DNA of 64,000 nucleotides from Setaria digitata (taxonomy: Eukaryota > Nematoda > Chromadorea > Rhabditida > Setariidae): assembly GCA_003640385.1 (NCBI GenBank), contig RCAB01000027.1, positions 124,001 to 188,000 of the forward strand, in the 5' to 3' direction. How positions within the stretch are numbered: position 1 is the stretch's first letter; each line of letters opens with the position of its first letter. The position numbers and the translations under genes are program-made. Positions 11,198-26,000 of this stretch are shown here, piece after piece. The notes beneath the pieces are model-generated. The model was not told the DNA's origin. It ran no database searches and was given only the letters and a program-made list of their open reading frames with translations.

Positions 11198-14100
11198 TTT
11201 GAGCAGTTTTTTGAGTTGAACTGTTTTCGAAATTTTGATATTTTTATGCTTATTAGTACGATAAGCTTGAATTGTGTTTTCAAAAACTGAAGTGTTAGAA
11301 AGGAGTTCGCAGGAGTTTAATAATTCATATTGTAGTGATCCATATATTATTTGTTTACACACCTGTTGTAATAGTCTTTGAGAATTATTTTTCTCTGGGA
11401 GTATCTAGGGAAATTTTCATATTTTATTTTTCTGCTCATCAATTTTAATTAACCTCGATATGTTAGTATTTTGTTTTCTTTGTCTTCACTTTTTCATTAT
11501 ATACTTTATTATTTTGATGCGAAATTAAATTTATTCGTATGCCTCGCTTCACAAAAATTGCCTACCGACTAAATTATAAGTTTAACGTTTGTCGGTGATT
11601 ATGTTTTTTAACAGTTTTAGATTTATTATCTTATGCAGTAACAGCAATCTTTCTGAGTTATGAATGGAAACCTAGAAGTGTTGCCGTTGACCACAGACAA
11701 TTTTAGCTAACTATAATATTATGAGGAATTGTGTAAGATTCTCCTTAAATATAGTTTGTTCATCTTTGGAATGAATTTTGTTCATATTCAGTTAACTTGT
11801 GCAAGAGATTCTCTTGGAACATAGGGATTTGTAAATATGGAAAGTGGTAGGTCTTATTCATTTATTTCCTTGTTCTGTTGAGTTTTAAGGGAATCTTCCA
11901 GTTCGGAACTTCAGACTTATCCCATACAAAAAGTGTCCTTGCGCATTAAATTTATTTAACTATCTTACTGAAAGAATTTTTACTATTGTAGTATGACTTT
12001 CCCTGGTTTTAGTGCATAAATCCTACAATCACCATTTAATTTGAATTTAATATGGAATCAAACTGTAGAAGAATTAGTGTCAATTCATACTGCTTAGTAT
12101 TTCAAATTTCTCAAAGGGTTTTCGCGGTCGTTCATCTTAGGAACGGAAGTTAAAATTAGATTAATTTAAGGCAAAACAAGGATTTGCAGAAATTCGAGAA
12201 ATATCAAGTAGTCCGAACTGAAATTTCCAGGATATTGGAGCTACCATTTCAAGTCGATTTCCTGTCATTTCTCTTTCTGCTCTTTTGCAAAGCTTTTTGT
12301 CGTGAGAAAATTTTTACGCAATAAAACTGGAAATAAATATATTGTGAGTGAAAAAGCATCGAAATGTTGATTGTGTCATCTGTTAGGCTTTCCTTTTTTG
12401 TGTCTATCAGTTCTGAAAAAGATAAACTGTCTCTGGAACTCAAAGATTAGCATTTCGTTGCCATTAAAACTTCATCCAGAGTATGGTTTTGTTTAAAGCT
12501 TTATTCAAAAAAGTCAAATTGGGTCTGGTTGCGAAGAAAGTCATAGGAATTAAATCTTTACTCAAATGATTTTGCGTTATTTCTTAGCTTTGATCGAACA
12601 AAAACCGAACTTCGGTCATCAATATTGGTTTTTCTATGCAAAATAATTTATTGAGCATGTTAAATAAATTCTCTAAATAAAATTGGAATTTATTAATTCA
12701 ATTCTATAAATTCTTTATTTTTATATAAAAGTTTATATGTCACTGCTAAAATCTCTTTCGTGCCATTCATTTTTATATTAAAAATGTTCTCCATAATTGG
12801 GATTATAAGACAAACTATTACTTTAATGTAATTTAAAATGCATGGCTTTATTTTTCATTTCAATATGCTCATTAGCATAATCAACATATTTTGCTCAACA
12901 TATTAATGGATGAGGTAATTGCCCTACTTAAACTTGTGGAAAGATGTTTAAATATAATATAATGCCTGAAGCTGTCCTTCGTTTTACTTCACAATTGACT
13001 TGTTCTTCTTTTATATAATCTGAAATTAAAAAACACTTCCATCGCTTATTATTTCATTTTCCCCATAACTTTTAATTCCACATTTAATATAATTCAGTAG
13101 CTAACACTCTTTCTTTTTTTCGCAGAATGCATTTAAAAATATTTTAACCGTATAATTTCATATAAATATCTTGCTCGCAAAATAGATGTGACGTAATAGC
13201 ACTTAAACAGTTCTCAATTAACTAAAGATAATGGAGTAATTAAGTTCCGAAAGTAATTAGAGAAAATAAAATGATCCAAATTAACCAAGCGGGTGAGTTA
13301 ATGCGTTATTTCGAGTGTGGAGGTATGAAAATAGCGTATCAACAACCTGTCTAAACGTCTAACTGAAATATGCTATCACATTATCAACACTTTCTATCAA
13401 TCCAGAGCGAATCTGTTTTTATTTTTTTAATTAGAATTAAACTGAACCTTCATCTTAATTCAAGTTCAATTTCTATTCCTAAATTTGAAATAAACGGGTG
13501 TAGTAATAATAGACTTTCTTCAATTAAATATTTGGACAGTCTGTGCTTTTTCTGTCTTTGCATGATTGTGTCCGTATAAGGTAATTATGCTTCCTTATTA
13601 CACGCAAACTTTGTCTACAGCAATTAGTTTCTGCTCTCAGCTTGATCTTATTTCAATTTAATTATTTATTATGTTTTATTATGGATCATTTTACTGTGGA
13701 ATAAAGCAACCCAAAAATTCCTGCATTATTTGTTTACATGATTTGCTGTTTAAGCAAACTTTTTTTATTTCGGACTTTAAATTGGTAAATTGCTGAATTG
13801 TCACCGGGTTCAAATATTTAAGAACAAATTCCAGTTGACAGTGACAGTTCTAATGAATGCGTATAGTGTATATATCGTAGAATAATGCAATTAACATTCA
13901 GATAATCGGGTCGATTTCGAGCATCAAGAGCAATTTAACCACTGACTTCACCTAGGACAGTAGTAGTTGTTCTTGGAATCAGATTCAATAAACTTGTTTG
14001 TAAAAGCAAAATTAGTAAGACAAGCTGAATGGCGCCTTAACGATTTTTCGTTGATGGTCAAACTGCGTTTGAATTTAATAAATTCCAATGAATAAATTAC

Positions 14101-17100
14101 AAAGCACATGTTTAGCTATGAATTCGTTGACTAAATAAGATAGTGATGTCATCCCTTGGCTGACAAATGTTAGTGAACAAATCTTTAGCCTTACATCTTT
14201 GCTTTTTCGAAATTACACTCAGTCCTCTACTGTCGCTTTTAATGAGGTGGCATATTTTGTGGGTCGGAGCTACTGGTACTTTCATTTATTTGAAGAGATC
14301 TTTTATCTGTGAGTGAGAGCTATGCAACCTATCCATAAGCTCTCTTGGCTAACAGTGTGTGGCCACATTCAGGCCATCCATCTACCCATCGGATATTGGC
14401 TTACTTCAATCTGTCTAGTTTTTTTTTTTTTTTTTTCCTTTTGGCTGTTTTTCTTTTTCTCCTTTCTTTTCTTCTTTCTATTTCCATTTACTTAACACTC
14501 TTTGTCAGCGATCACTTTACTTTTGTCTTCGACATGCAGGAAAAAATTCGAACCTTTAAAAGATAGAGATGAAAAGAAAGAAGGAAACGGAAAGGGACTG
14601 CTATCAAGTTTCGAGAGAATAAAAATCAAAATTTTGCTGTCTGTTGGTCCGCTATTAATTCCACACGGTTAACGTTGAAAAGTTCAGACTATTTAAAATA
14701 AGACAAAGGATTTATTGGAAAGAAAACGATCATTTTTTAGGAGATTTCATGCCAAGTGCAAAACTTTTTCGAAATATTTTTCAAGCACTATAAAGTAGAA
14801 AAAGTTCATAATATTTCTAGAGTAATTGACAACCGAAACATACTTCTTAATTTGAATATGACAGATTCCCTTTTTGCGCCGGAATCCAAATTAACTCACA
14901 TTCATAGTCACGTACATTTGCGTCCACGACCACGTAACTTCTTCAGCTGTGTAACAATTCCTTTTTTTTTTTGTTCAGCTGGATAATTCATTGAATTACT
15001 GAAATATTGGACTCTATGCGAAAGTTGTTTTTTTTTTCGGTTCAATAATTCGTTAAAATATTGTCTTCTGTTGATTGTCTTGTAAATGTTACAACAATTG
15101 CAAAAAATTTAACCAACCTCATTATCTTCACTTATTATTGTTTCGGTTTGAGTAACATGACTACGTACGTATAATTACAAGATGTTTCCCCTCTGAAACA
15201 GTAAAGTGTTTCACGTGAAGAAGTGATTAAAAATTTTTCAATGTTTGAACTCTTTACATTTATAAAATTTTGTTTTTGGCATGTAGAATATTCGGCAAGA
15301 TTCTCTTTTCTTCTTTATGTTTAAATTCCTCTGGGAAATAGCAAAATAAAAAAAAAAAACATCGAAATTGCAAGTTGATTTTCTTAATTGCATTGGAAAC
15401 AGCACGGATTATATGTGGTATGTTTACAAAACTTTGTTATCAATCCTCACAAACGTTTAAGAAACAATTTTTATTCATAATAAATATGTTTTAAAATGAT
15501 TCACATTTCATGTGGAATATTATTAATCTCTTTCAATATCTTTAAAATAAAAGACAAATTTAAAAAAAAAAAAACAAATAATTTCAGAATTCAGCTGATT
15601 CGGCTAAATTTCTTGAACTGTTCGCTTACATATGAATGATAATACCACATTCATGTCACATTCATGCTGCTGTGTAGAATAAAATTGCTACCAATTAGGA
15701 GAGCTTTGGAATTGTCAAGCAGCGCTTTTTTTCGATTGGAAACTTGTTCAAAGTACTTTATGCCTTGACTTTGCTTCGAGGAATTGGAAATAAAACAAAA
15801 TTTGAATTATAAATATCATTAAATATTAAAATTACACTCATTCGCTTCTTCATTGCGTGGTAAAATTATCTTTCTACTTCTAGAAAGATCTATCAATAAA
15901 GAAGAGTTTCTATCCTGAACAAATAAAGAAAGCAAGTTGAAGTTCTTTGCAAAGAAAAAAAGAATATATAAAGTGTCCATTTTCTTTAATAATTATAGTC
16001 TTTGAATTTAGATTAAGCATCCAATGTTAATAAAATTTCTTTTTTTTAGAATTTAAAAATTTAATTCCGTCATGACATAATGAAATGGTTTTAATGCTTT
16101 ATAGTAGAAATAATTTTTTATAACTCAGAAGAATTAATAGATTTATGCTTGATAAATTTATTTCAATATGACCAGACTATCACTTGTAATAAGCAAGGAT
16201 AGAATGAAATATTTATCTAAATTATTTACAGACAAATTAATTTGACGAGGTCTTTTAATCAACCTTAACGTTGGTAATTAATTACTGTCTTCTGAAGTTC
16301 CTAACAACTTTGGTAAAATCTTTCAATCAATCACTTCAATTTCATTGAAATTTTTCAGTGATTTTTTTTTCACGCAATTACCTTTAATTTTTGCTTGATT
16401 ATACAAAAATAATCAATCATAAATGTTGCGTAACTAAGTAGAGATAATTTTCTTTGACGAATAAAATTATTCAGATAGTAGATGGTAGAGTTTAACAAAA
16501 AAAGGGTGAGAAACGTAAACATCATTTTTAATGAACAAAATAAAAGTTTTAAAAGTTGTCAAAATTAAGCAAGCAATTAAAATACTATTAAGAAGCTTGA
16601 GCAGCATTAGGTTAGAGAAATACATCATAGAAATATTTGAGTTTCGTTCTACTTCGAAATTAAAATTTTCCATTGATATATATAATTTTAACATTTTTTA
16701 AGCATATATTTAACAAAATACATAAATACAACATTTATTTTCAAATGGCCTATACTGATTCGTTGCGTTTTTCTTTTGTTGTTCTCGACGATTTGATACT
16801 GAAATTGAAAAGAAACTATGACATTGCTACGCGGCTTGAACACCAATACTTTCTTATTGAAGAAACTTTTGAATTTTTAATAAATGTGATAAGACCAAAT
16901 TGTTATCAGTTGGAATAGATGTGGAACTGAATTTTGGTAAAATTGTCAAAAAAGTGTTATTAGATTTGTTGTTGTTGTGTGTGTGCTTAAAATAAAATGC
17001 TTTAATAGAAAGCAATTGGACACTCGAAATTTCTAACAATGATATTCTGATAGAGTTACAATGATAATTTTAAGTTCCCGTAATCAGTTTTAGATAAAGC

Positions 17101-19006
17101 ATTTGGACAAGAAAATAGAATTTATATTAAGTAATTTGTTTGCTTGCTATAAGAAAAAAGTTAGATGTGTTGTTTAGCATAGTAAACAACAAATGAAATT
17201 AGCTGAAATCATGGGATAAATATAGGCTTAGCTGAAATAATTTGACAAAATCTTTCTAAGATTATTGCTATTTTGGTTTGAAAATGCGATCGATTTTTGA
17301 ACTCTGAAAGTGTCTTGGCTGGAAAGATAAAAAGTTAGAGTGATTTACTAAACTCTTGAAATCGACCAATTTTATTTATTCTAATCAAATAGCAAGTTAT
17401 TATTGACAGTATACTTCACTATTTGTTCCAGATAGGGGTTTGGCTTTCCACTACTGACTTTTTCCAATTTTTAACCTAACCTAAAATTGTCATGCTGTTT
17501 CCTTCTTTAATCTCTTCTGATCGCTTATAAATCTATAATCTTCAAAGCGTTCAACTGTTATTATCTATCACTATTTCTCATATACCTTTTCACTGTTTCA
17601 AATCTATAGAAAATAATGCCCAATGCAGACAAACGCTTTAGTTCTAAAATAGAAAAGGTGACTTGCGGTTATTTTAATCGACTATTATTTTCATAAATTT
17701 AATGAACACTCATAAAATTATCAAGATGTCAAAGTTGACTAAAACGTTGTTAAAGGCGGAAGTCACCGAGGTATAGTTCAAAATAAGTTTGGACTGATAA
17801 GCTATAAACGGCTTTATGATATATATACTTACACTGCTTTATTTTGAAAGGGAATGTTTCCATCTTATCAATCATTCAACTTCTTTTCTCATTTTCTTGA
17901 ATCGAATACCACTAGGAAAAAAGGAAGTGACGATGCAAAGGTATCAGATTCATTATGGATGAGAATTTCCATTCGTTCTGTCATCTTTGGATATGCTTCT
18001 ATCAGATGAATCTCTTGCAGAATGAGGTCTCAAAAAACCAAAAGAGTAGCAAAAATAATCGTAACACTGTTATATTTCTCTAAATGAAAAGAAAAAGGAA
18101 GGTGAGAAACTGATAGAATAGTAAAAAAAATACAGAATCTAATAGAATCCTTCAACGAGTAAAAGACGGAAAAGTCTTCAAGTAGGACGAACTGAGGGGA
18201 GGGATATCGGCACACAACCTAAATTAGAAAGTGGAACTTTGATAAATGCAACCATCATCTTTAACAGCAAAAGTTTGATGGATCTACAACCCAAATAAGA
18301 GTGTGATTATCTGCAAGTATTGATTTTGTCAGCTGCATAAGGTAGCCCAGAAATCACAGGGAAAAGTTATTGTTCCAGTTTCTTTACTTACATTCCTTTG
18401 AGTTACTTGTGAGTTTATAATCAGTTCAAACCATCAGTGTCGGCTTACAAATAATATCATGGTGCAGTTGGGTTCAGATCAAATTTAGATTTTCTGTGAA
18501 AGTACTTCTAGTTAACTTTTGCTTTGTATGCTTCTTGAAAAACCAATAAATGGACTAGGTTTTAATGAATTTTGTCTTGAAAAAAAATTTTTTTGCTAAT
18601 CGCAGAGCTTAAATGAAATCAACGTCAGTTAAATTCTTGGCAATCCTTTTCTACAACTTTATACCGCTTTCCCTTCTTCTCAATAATGATAGCTTTAAAA
18701 TCGATGAAATTTGCATTTAAATCTTATTTACTGGAAGTTGCTAGCTACTCTTGCTATCACTGTTATTTTTAGTGACAAATATAAGAATTTAAGGACCAAA
18801 TTAGTCGAATTTGATTAATAAATCGATTTTCATCTAATTCACAGTATTTTAGGATCGAAAAATAGTTTATATAAAGTACAAACAATTATTAATCAATTGC
18901 TTAACTAATTTTATCTTCAAGACATTAATTGTTGACTGGAAAATATATGTGTCAAATTTGACCGTTACTGTCAGTCCCTCCTGCTTGAACAATCCAAATC
19001 ATATGA

Positions 19007-19037
<31 letters not shown>

Positions 19038-22000
19038 AACAATAATTGTTATAATAATAATAATGATAATAATAATAATAATGATAATAATAATTGTTAT
19101 TATTATTATTAATAACTCAATAGTAGTGATTAATTACCAATAATTAATAACGAAAGAATAATAGTTCATTAATGAATACTGACTGATAATCGTGAGGATG
19201 CTTCTAACGTTCACATATCATTTTTCGATTGACGATAGAGATGGATCGTGCTGACGATTTTAGTCTCAAATAAACTGTGATAATAATATCACTACTAGGC
19301 GATTCATAGCATATTCACTGACTTCTCATTTTGCCAAAATGAACTCATTAGCGTTCTCGACTACTTACAGTCTGGTGTCGTTTATTGTTTACTTGTTTAG
19401 AATGATTTTGTTTGTAAAGTTGAAAAGATTGATGAATGAGCCAGATGACGTAAGTACAGCGGAAACATGTCCAAATAACACTTGAAGAGTTCTCATGGTT
19501 TGTCTGAGGAGTCTGCTTGGGCGTCCTATTATCCCGAGGAACTATTGGACTTCCTATTTCCTCTCCAGACTCAATCATTTGCCAATTTCTTAACATTATT
19601 TGCAGATACTACTTGTGATCGATTGGAATCATATTGTTTTATTCGAGTTTTTCCTACACTTCTCAAAAATCCTAGTAGGCTCTTAGTTTAAGAAACTTTC
19701 CTACAGACATTTCTCTTTCACGCAAACTTAAAAGCCACTGTTTATTATAGCCCAAATATCCGCTTCTTCTATTACTTCCTCTGATATCCGTCAACGTTTA
19801 ATATTACAAGTGTGAACGAGCCAAAGCACACAGTTATGCTTGCTTTCACTTTGTAAGCATGGCATGCAGTGATCAATTTACACATTACTTTTAACTGCCA
19901 TAAATTCCCCCTCTAATGACATACGATTGTGACAAATAGGTGTTGTTCAGCCTAGACTGTTCTCTAGGCAATGAACACTTGATGTCTTGATACTTATCAA
20001 ACTGTACAATACTTCATGCTTAAACCTGACAGTTTCATCAGTTTATTCAATTCCTATGAGAGATGATTTCTGACCAGCTCCGTATGTAATCAGTGTGATA
20101 TATTTTTATCGTAAACCCAGCACTGCATGGTACAACATGCTGCTAGGTGAAATGAATAGTTGATGAATTCCATTCCAGGTTGCTCACTGTAACATTTCGA
20201 AGTATTCAGTAATCATCAGTTCCACTGTTGCATTTTTGTGAATAAGTCTTTTTAGAATTACTTTGTTTGGAGAATCTTCAGCAGAAACGGATTTTTCAAA
20301 TTTATAATGCGCGAAATGAAAAGCTTAATGGCTGTGTTGAAATATGGCCGTAAAACTACGTCAGGTTCACTTTTTTTTTTTTGTCTCGAAGCAGTTCCTT
20401 TCATCTTTTAGCCTCAGTCTTTGAATATACGACGTTAACGAACGGGAAGGATGATTTATTAGAAAGAATGAGCGAGGAGGAGTTGTCACAGCATTTCTTT
20501 TGTGAAAGGAATCCTTGAAATTAGTATCAGGTCACTTTATTGTGAGATTTTTCAATAAAATATTCAAAAATTTATTCTTTTCTGAAAAGACTTTATTTTA
20601 CTTTCCTGTTAATGCGAAATGTCGGGGAATATTTACAGTATCTTTTATCTGCAAATCTGTCATTAATAATGACAAGCAGAGAAGAAAGTTTATTGACAGT
20701 AGCATCTCAAAACACTTGCCAGATGTGTTCATGTCTTTGCTTTTCATTAACATCCGTTACACAGCCATGCGCCAAACCTAAAATATTTCTATATTCTGTG
20801 CTTTCTTATATTCATTAACTGTTCCCACAAATAATTCTGTTTGTATTGATTCTATTTTAGAATCATAAAACAAGAAGGATAAATGAAGGGTTGCATTGCA
20901 CTGTCAAATATTTCACTGAGTCGTTAAATTGATGCCAGTGCTATTCACATATCCTGTGAGGTATCTTAGAATCTCTCAGATATCTTACGGTGTTCCTTAG
21001 AATTGAGAAAATTGCATTTCACAGCAAACTTTATGCTTGTTCGCTAGACATTACGAGTTTGAGAGCTTTCCATCATTGCCGTCCCCTACCTGAAATGAAA
21101 TTTGAGATCTGAATTCTAATTAAATGCAAGTAAAGTAGCATCCTGCTTCCCTCAGCTCATTCACTCAGTCCTACAAATTGACTGTTGTGTAAACACAGGT
21201 AAGTTGAAGTCGTTGCTCGCTGTAACATGGCGTTGATCTGGTTGTTTTATCCCAAGAAATATGTAAAATGTTAATCAATTTCGTACACTTCAAGAGTTCA
21301 CCTCCGAAATAAATTTTGTCTTCTCAAAGCTTTGACAAATTTTTCGTCTACTGACCTGTCTCAACGATACTCAATTTGACAAGTTGTTTTCTAGTCCTTT
21401 GTAAGTGGAAAGACATGAAATTTAGCTTTGGTAGGATGAGAGCATATTTTCGAATTTATTTCAAGATTTCCTTACGCATTCCTTTTGTGAACAAATTTCG
21501 CTTGCTCACATTCCTCATTAGTGCTAGGAAAGAGGAACTTTTTTAAAACTTGTTAATTTTTGGTGGGAAAAGTTTTCTAAATTTGTCCAAGTAAGGTATA
21601 ATCTTTCCCTATGTCATTTAATTTCACACCTGCACTGAAAGTTGAACGTTGCTTGCTTTGTAACCAAAGTTCATTGACCACTGAATCAGTTTCTGGCATC
21701 TTTCCATACAGATTCCCCAATTCCAGTGAATCATCTCGCAAAGCTTTTCTCTGCAGCATTTTGACACCACCTCCACTAAGGAAGTTAAATTTATGAACGT
21801 GATTCTTAGAGATCAAAGTCAGTTAGTGCTACTTCATTCGCTTTTTCCCTTGGCACTCTATCTTCTCTTTTCATAAATCATCGTCACTCTCGAGATAGTT
21901 GACACTCTTTCTATTTCGAGAAGTTGGCAAACCATCTACTCTTACTTCTTTACGCTGCGATTTTGAAGAGAGGAGTTAGTGAAGAACGAAGAAAAAAGAC

Positions 22001-23097
22001 GACAGAGGTAGTAGTAAGAAGATTCGCTGACTCCATGCGATTCATTTAGAATTTCATTCATAAATTTGAATTGAATCCATTCTCCCCCTGCTCTGCTCTG
22101 CCACAGTGGAATCTTGACTGTTCTTAGTGTTTTCCAATTTATTAATTATAGAACCAATTATTGCTAGAACATTTCTCCTTTTTTTTGCCTCGATGTTTAT
22201 TCTTGAAGAAGTTTTGATTTGATAAAGGCACTTTTCTCGGCTCGATTAGCAACTTCCCATCTGTCCTAGTTCTTAATCTTATTTCATCATGAAATTTCTT
22301 ATCCTCTATGTTGACTCATCGTAAAATTCCATCAAGCATCCTTCTCTCTCTTCGCATTTTTTCATAATATTTAAACGACATTTTGAAGTAATTTTTCATT
22401 ATTTCGGAAAATATTTTCATACATTCAGCTGGTCATTCTCCAATTAATTTCCTCTTGTACATAACATGAGAATGAGGCGAGAAATTGAAAACTTTCTAAA
22501 TTAGATGTCAAAATTAAATAGATCAGATTGTCACTATTAGCAGAGTGCAATGACGAAGATGAGTTTTGTAATTGTTATCTCTTTTTTTTCTTTTATTCTT
22601 GGGTTCTACGATCAAAAATTTCGTTAGCTTCATTTAGTTATAATTGAACATTTAACCAACTTTTCTAGTTTATACTTTTGCAAATTCAATATTTGCCTTG
22701 CAATTGGCCTGAAAAACTGAGCTTCCAAATATCTTCTTAACCCCAAGAGAATCTAAAAACTCCTTGTATCTCAACAGTTGAAGATTTGATATTGAAATGA
22801 AAGTGATAACTGATGATAAACTGCTTTCAAATCCCATCTTTATTGTACTCTCCTAACGACACTTGTTTCACACAATTTAATAAATTTTCGATTTCGTCAG
22901 TTAACTGCATAAATATTATTGACTCAAATGTCTGCTACTCTGTCGCTGTTTGGAAATTTTTGTGCTACTCATTTTATAGTCCTCAGAAAGTGAAGGACGG
23001 GCAATTATTGTTATCATTGGCTTCATTTAGCTAATTGTTATTCTCAATGGTTTACGGATACTCTACCGGAACTTTATATGAAGCCTGCAATTAGCAG
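11198..23097. other. Gene-poor stretch upstream of the GPCR
   Basis: Almost 12 kb of AT-rich DNA without a supportable gene. Open frames are short, often poly-T or AAT-repeat derived, and lack family resemblance. Because the receptor model begins with a spliced-in TM1 exon at about 23098, one or more 5' exons coding the extracellular N-terminus probably lie in the right-hand part of this stretch. A candidate is the frame from 22813, which contains an Asn-Asp-Thr glycosylation sequon and a phase-0 GTGAAG donor at 22987, but it is unproven. Repeat tracts are listed separately. Confidence 0.5.
19004..19112. repeat. AAT/ATA trinucleotide tract with hairpin potential
   Basis: About 100 bp of AAT/ATA units interrupted by single changes. 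Near the right end AATAATAATAATTG is followed by TTATTATTATTATT, so the tract can fold back on itself. It explains the Ile-rich frame on the + strand, which I do not regard as a gene. Confidence 0.9.
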
Positions 23098-26000
23098 ACA
23101 TCATCGATACAAATGATAACGCATGGATGGCATTCCGGATTCCTCATACTGGTGTTGCTTATCATTATGATTGTATTTGGTAATTTGGTGGTCCTCCTTG
23201 CTGTACTCATTGATCGAGATTTGAGGCGGCTCGCAACCAACAAATTTATTGCAAGCTTGGCTATTTCCGATCTTCTTGTCGGCATTGTTGTTATGCCATT
23301 GTCGCTATATGCTACGGTATAATAGAAGCTCATCACTTTCACTACTTGATTCCTCAGTTTCAAGGATTCTAAAATACTTGCTCGCCCCCCTTCCCCTACT
23401 GCATTTTTACTACTGTTATGTTGTACTTCAGGTTAATGAGATTCACTGGGGTTTGGGAGATCATTGGTGTCAATTTCATCTGGTGACCGGAGTTTTTTCA
23501 ACAACCGCTAGCATTATTCACCTTACTGCTATAAGCTTAGATAGGTAAGTTCCAGTGATTTTAAAAATAGTGCCCATCAATCCACAATTTTTTTGACACC
23601 CTTTCTCTCCAAACTGCGCCTTTTCTCCCTCCACCTTTCTCGTAAAAAGATTCAAATCAGGTGAAAAAGTGATATCTTATTTTAATTTATTGGCACAGAT
23701 ATTTTGCAATAATGTTCCCGACAGAATATCAGCGACACTCAATAGCTACTAGTACATTCCCATACATAATTATGATATGGCTTGTATCCTTTGCCGTTAG
23801 TAGCACGCTATTCATGGAGAAATCACTTGATCAAGATGGTTTCTGTTGGATTGAGAATCCACAGTATCTGGTAATCTATGCCTCCTTTATTCTTTCTCAT
23901 CTAACTCTTTTAAATTATATAATTTTTTTTAACAAAAAAATACGGTAACTTTGGCAACTTCTTCATAACCACTGATATAATTTTTCCCGCAGATTTCCAA
24001 GCATCATTTCCAGGTCTTATCATCTTTGTTGTCATTTTTTATTCCTGGTGCCATTGTCATTTATTTGTATGTGAAAATATTCCGCAAACTACGAAGTCAT
24101 CGCCTATATATATTTGGACAATTGGATTTGTTAAAGCGACAACAAAACAATTTTTCTGGACGAAAAAACGACAAAGCACAGTGTTTACCAAGGGTTATTA
24201 TCCAAGAGGTGCACCATTATTATTTCGTGACAAAGGAAAATTCGATTAAATTTAAGCTCCCGTTTCCTTCTGTTCATCTGTGAATTATGGTTGAAGCAAG
24301 AAAAGTGTGATCACAGAGATTCGAGAGGCAGCGTTCATAATATTCTTAATATCTGTTCGGGTGTAGAAAGTCAAGAATATCGAATTTGAGGCGATTGGGC
24401 GACGGGACTCACAGCTCAATCAAATTGGCAGCACTACTAATAGCAATGACCGAACTCGAAATGGCTTCTTGGGACAAAAACTTGAAGTATCATCAGACAG
24501 CCCAAAATCACATCCTATTGGTGTTGAACGAAGGTCAGTAACACAAACTTCTTCAAATGAAATATCCCCCGCACTTCAGTTGGTTAGGGATCATAGTTAT
24601 TCAATTAGATTCTAAAGAGAATTGGCAAAACGGAGTAGGCAGAATAAATGCTACGTTAATAACTTGTTGGAAAAAGTTTCTTCCAAAGCTAAACTATCTG
24701 TCAAATAGTCCGTTGCTACTACTTTTGGACTTCTTAACATTAAAGATCAAGAAATCAGATATTTACACCTAAATACTACATTTTATGGCTTTAAAAGTCC
24801 CAGTAGAATTGAAATTTACATTTGCTTTAAGAAACAGATTTTTTCAAAATAATATTTTTCTGAGTATTTTCTTTTCGTCTGCTCCTATTATCTTTTCTTT
24901 ACTAGAAAAAAAAAATTAGAAAAATAAGAGAACGGGAACTATTAGACTAATAAAAAAATCTTCCACTCTTTTAAACCGCAAATGAGCCTTTTGACAGACA
25001 ATACGCGTTATTTGGAGTTGAATTTTGTACAGAAAGAAGGTGAGTGGAAATGGAATCTTCGTAGATGTAGATTTGGGTTCAGTCATGAACTTCCACAGAG
25101 TTATAATTCCATTGAAATTTGCTGTTTTATAATTACGACTCGAAACTTAAACAGTTATATTTTGAAGCTACTCAGTGTTTAGTCTCTTGAGAAATTTTGA
25201 AACTTTATTCATTTAGATGGTGTTCACCATCTGTGTGTGTCGAAACGTTGAAACATGTTCGTACAGTGACCTCAAAAAAGCTTACCAGTATCACGTCAGA
25301 TCCTCAAAGTATGGAGTTGTCGGCAATGTCGCTGAATTACCAACCAGTTGGTAATGTTCTTGTCAATATTCGGGATGCTGTTTTTAAACAAGCAATTTAT
25401 TGAATTAAGAAACTTTGAAGAGTCAGTACAAAATTTAGCCTAATAATTTCATTCGCCAAGTAATCAATGGCGAAAGAAGTTAGAACTGTGGAAAAAATTA
25501 AAAGTGGCCTGATAATAAAAGAAACTTCTTAGATAATCAGTCTCTTCTTTTGGATCACTTGTCTTTGAATTCTGCAAATGAAGAGGTCCTTCTAAAACCA
25601 TTCGTGGCATCAGTAGCACAGAGTGATTCGGCTCAGTTACCTGTTGTTTCGGTTTCCTTCGAGTGAGTAATTTCATTTCAGGTAGAAAAACAAAGTCGAC
25701 CAATCATTTCATAATCACAAAGATTGCAAAGCAGAATCATCTATAGAGATGCCTCTATTTGTAATACGTTAATAATTTATGCTACTTCAGCGATTCAAAA
25801 GCGCTTGATGATGCAAAAGATTCTGAGGGGTCGTTAATAACACCGGAATCTCCGATGCTCTTAACCTTACCGAAACCTATTGACAACTTTTCTCCTACAT
25901 CTATACCATCTACAACTACCGCTGTTTCCTTACAAGTTTGTTCTTGGATTACAAATTACATTTTCAAGAAATTTAACAAAAAATATAGATTCATTTCGTA

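Noticed and set aside
14313..14566. Phe-rich + strand frames
   Set aside because: Created by poly-T and CTTTT tracts; no domain or splice support.
22813..23034. Frame considered as the receptor N-terminal exon
   Set aside because: A phase-0 donor exists and a sequon is present, but there is no signal-peptide-like start or resemblance; kept only as a possibility in the text.
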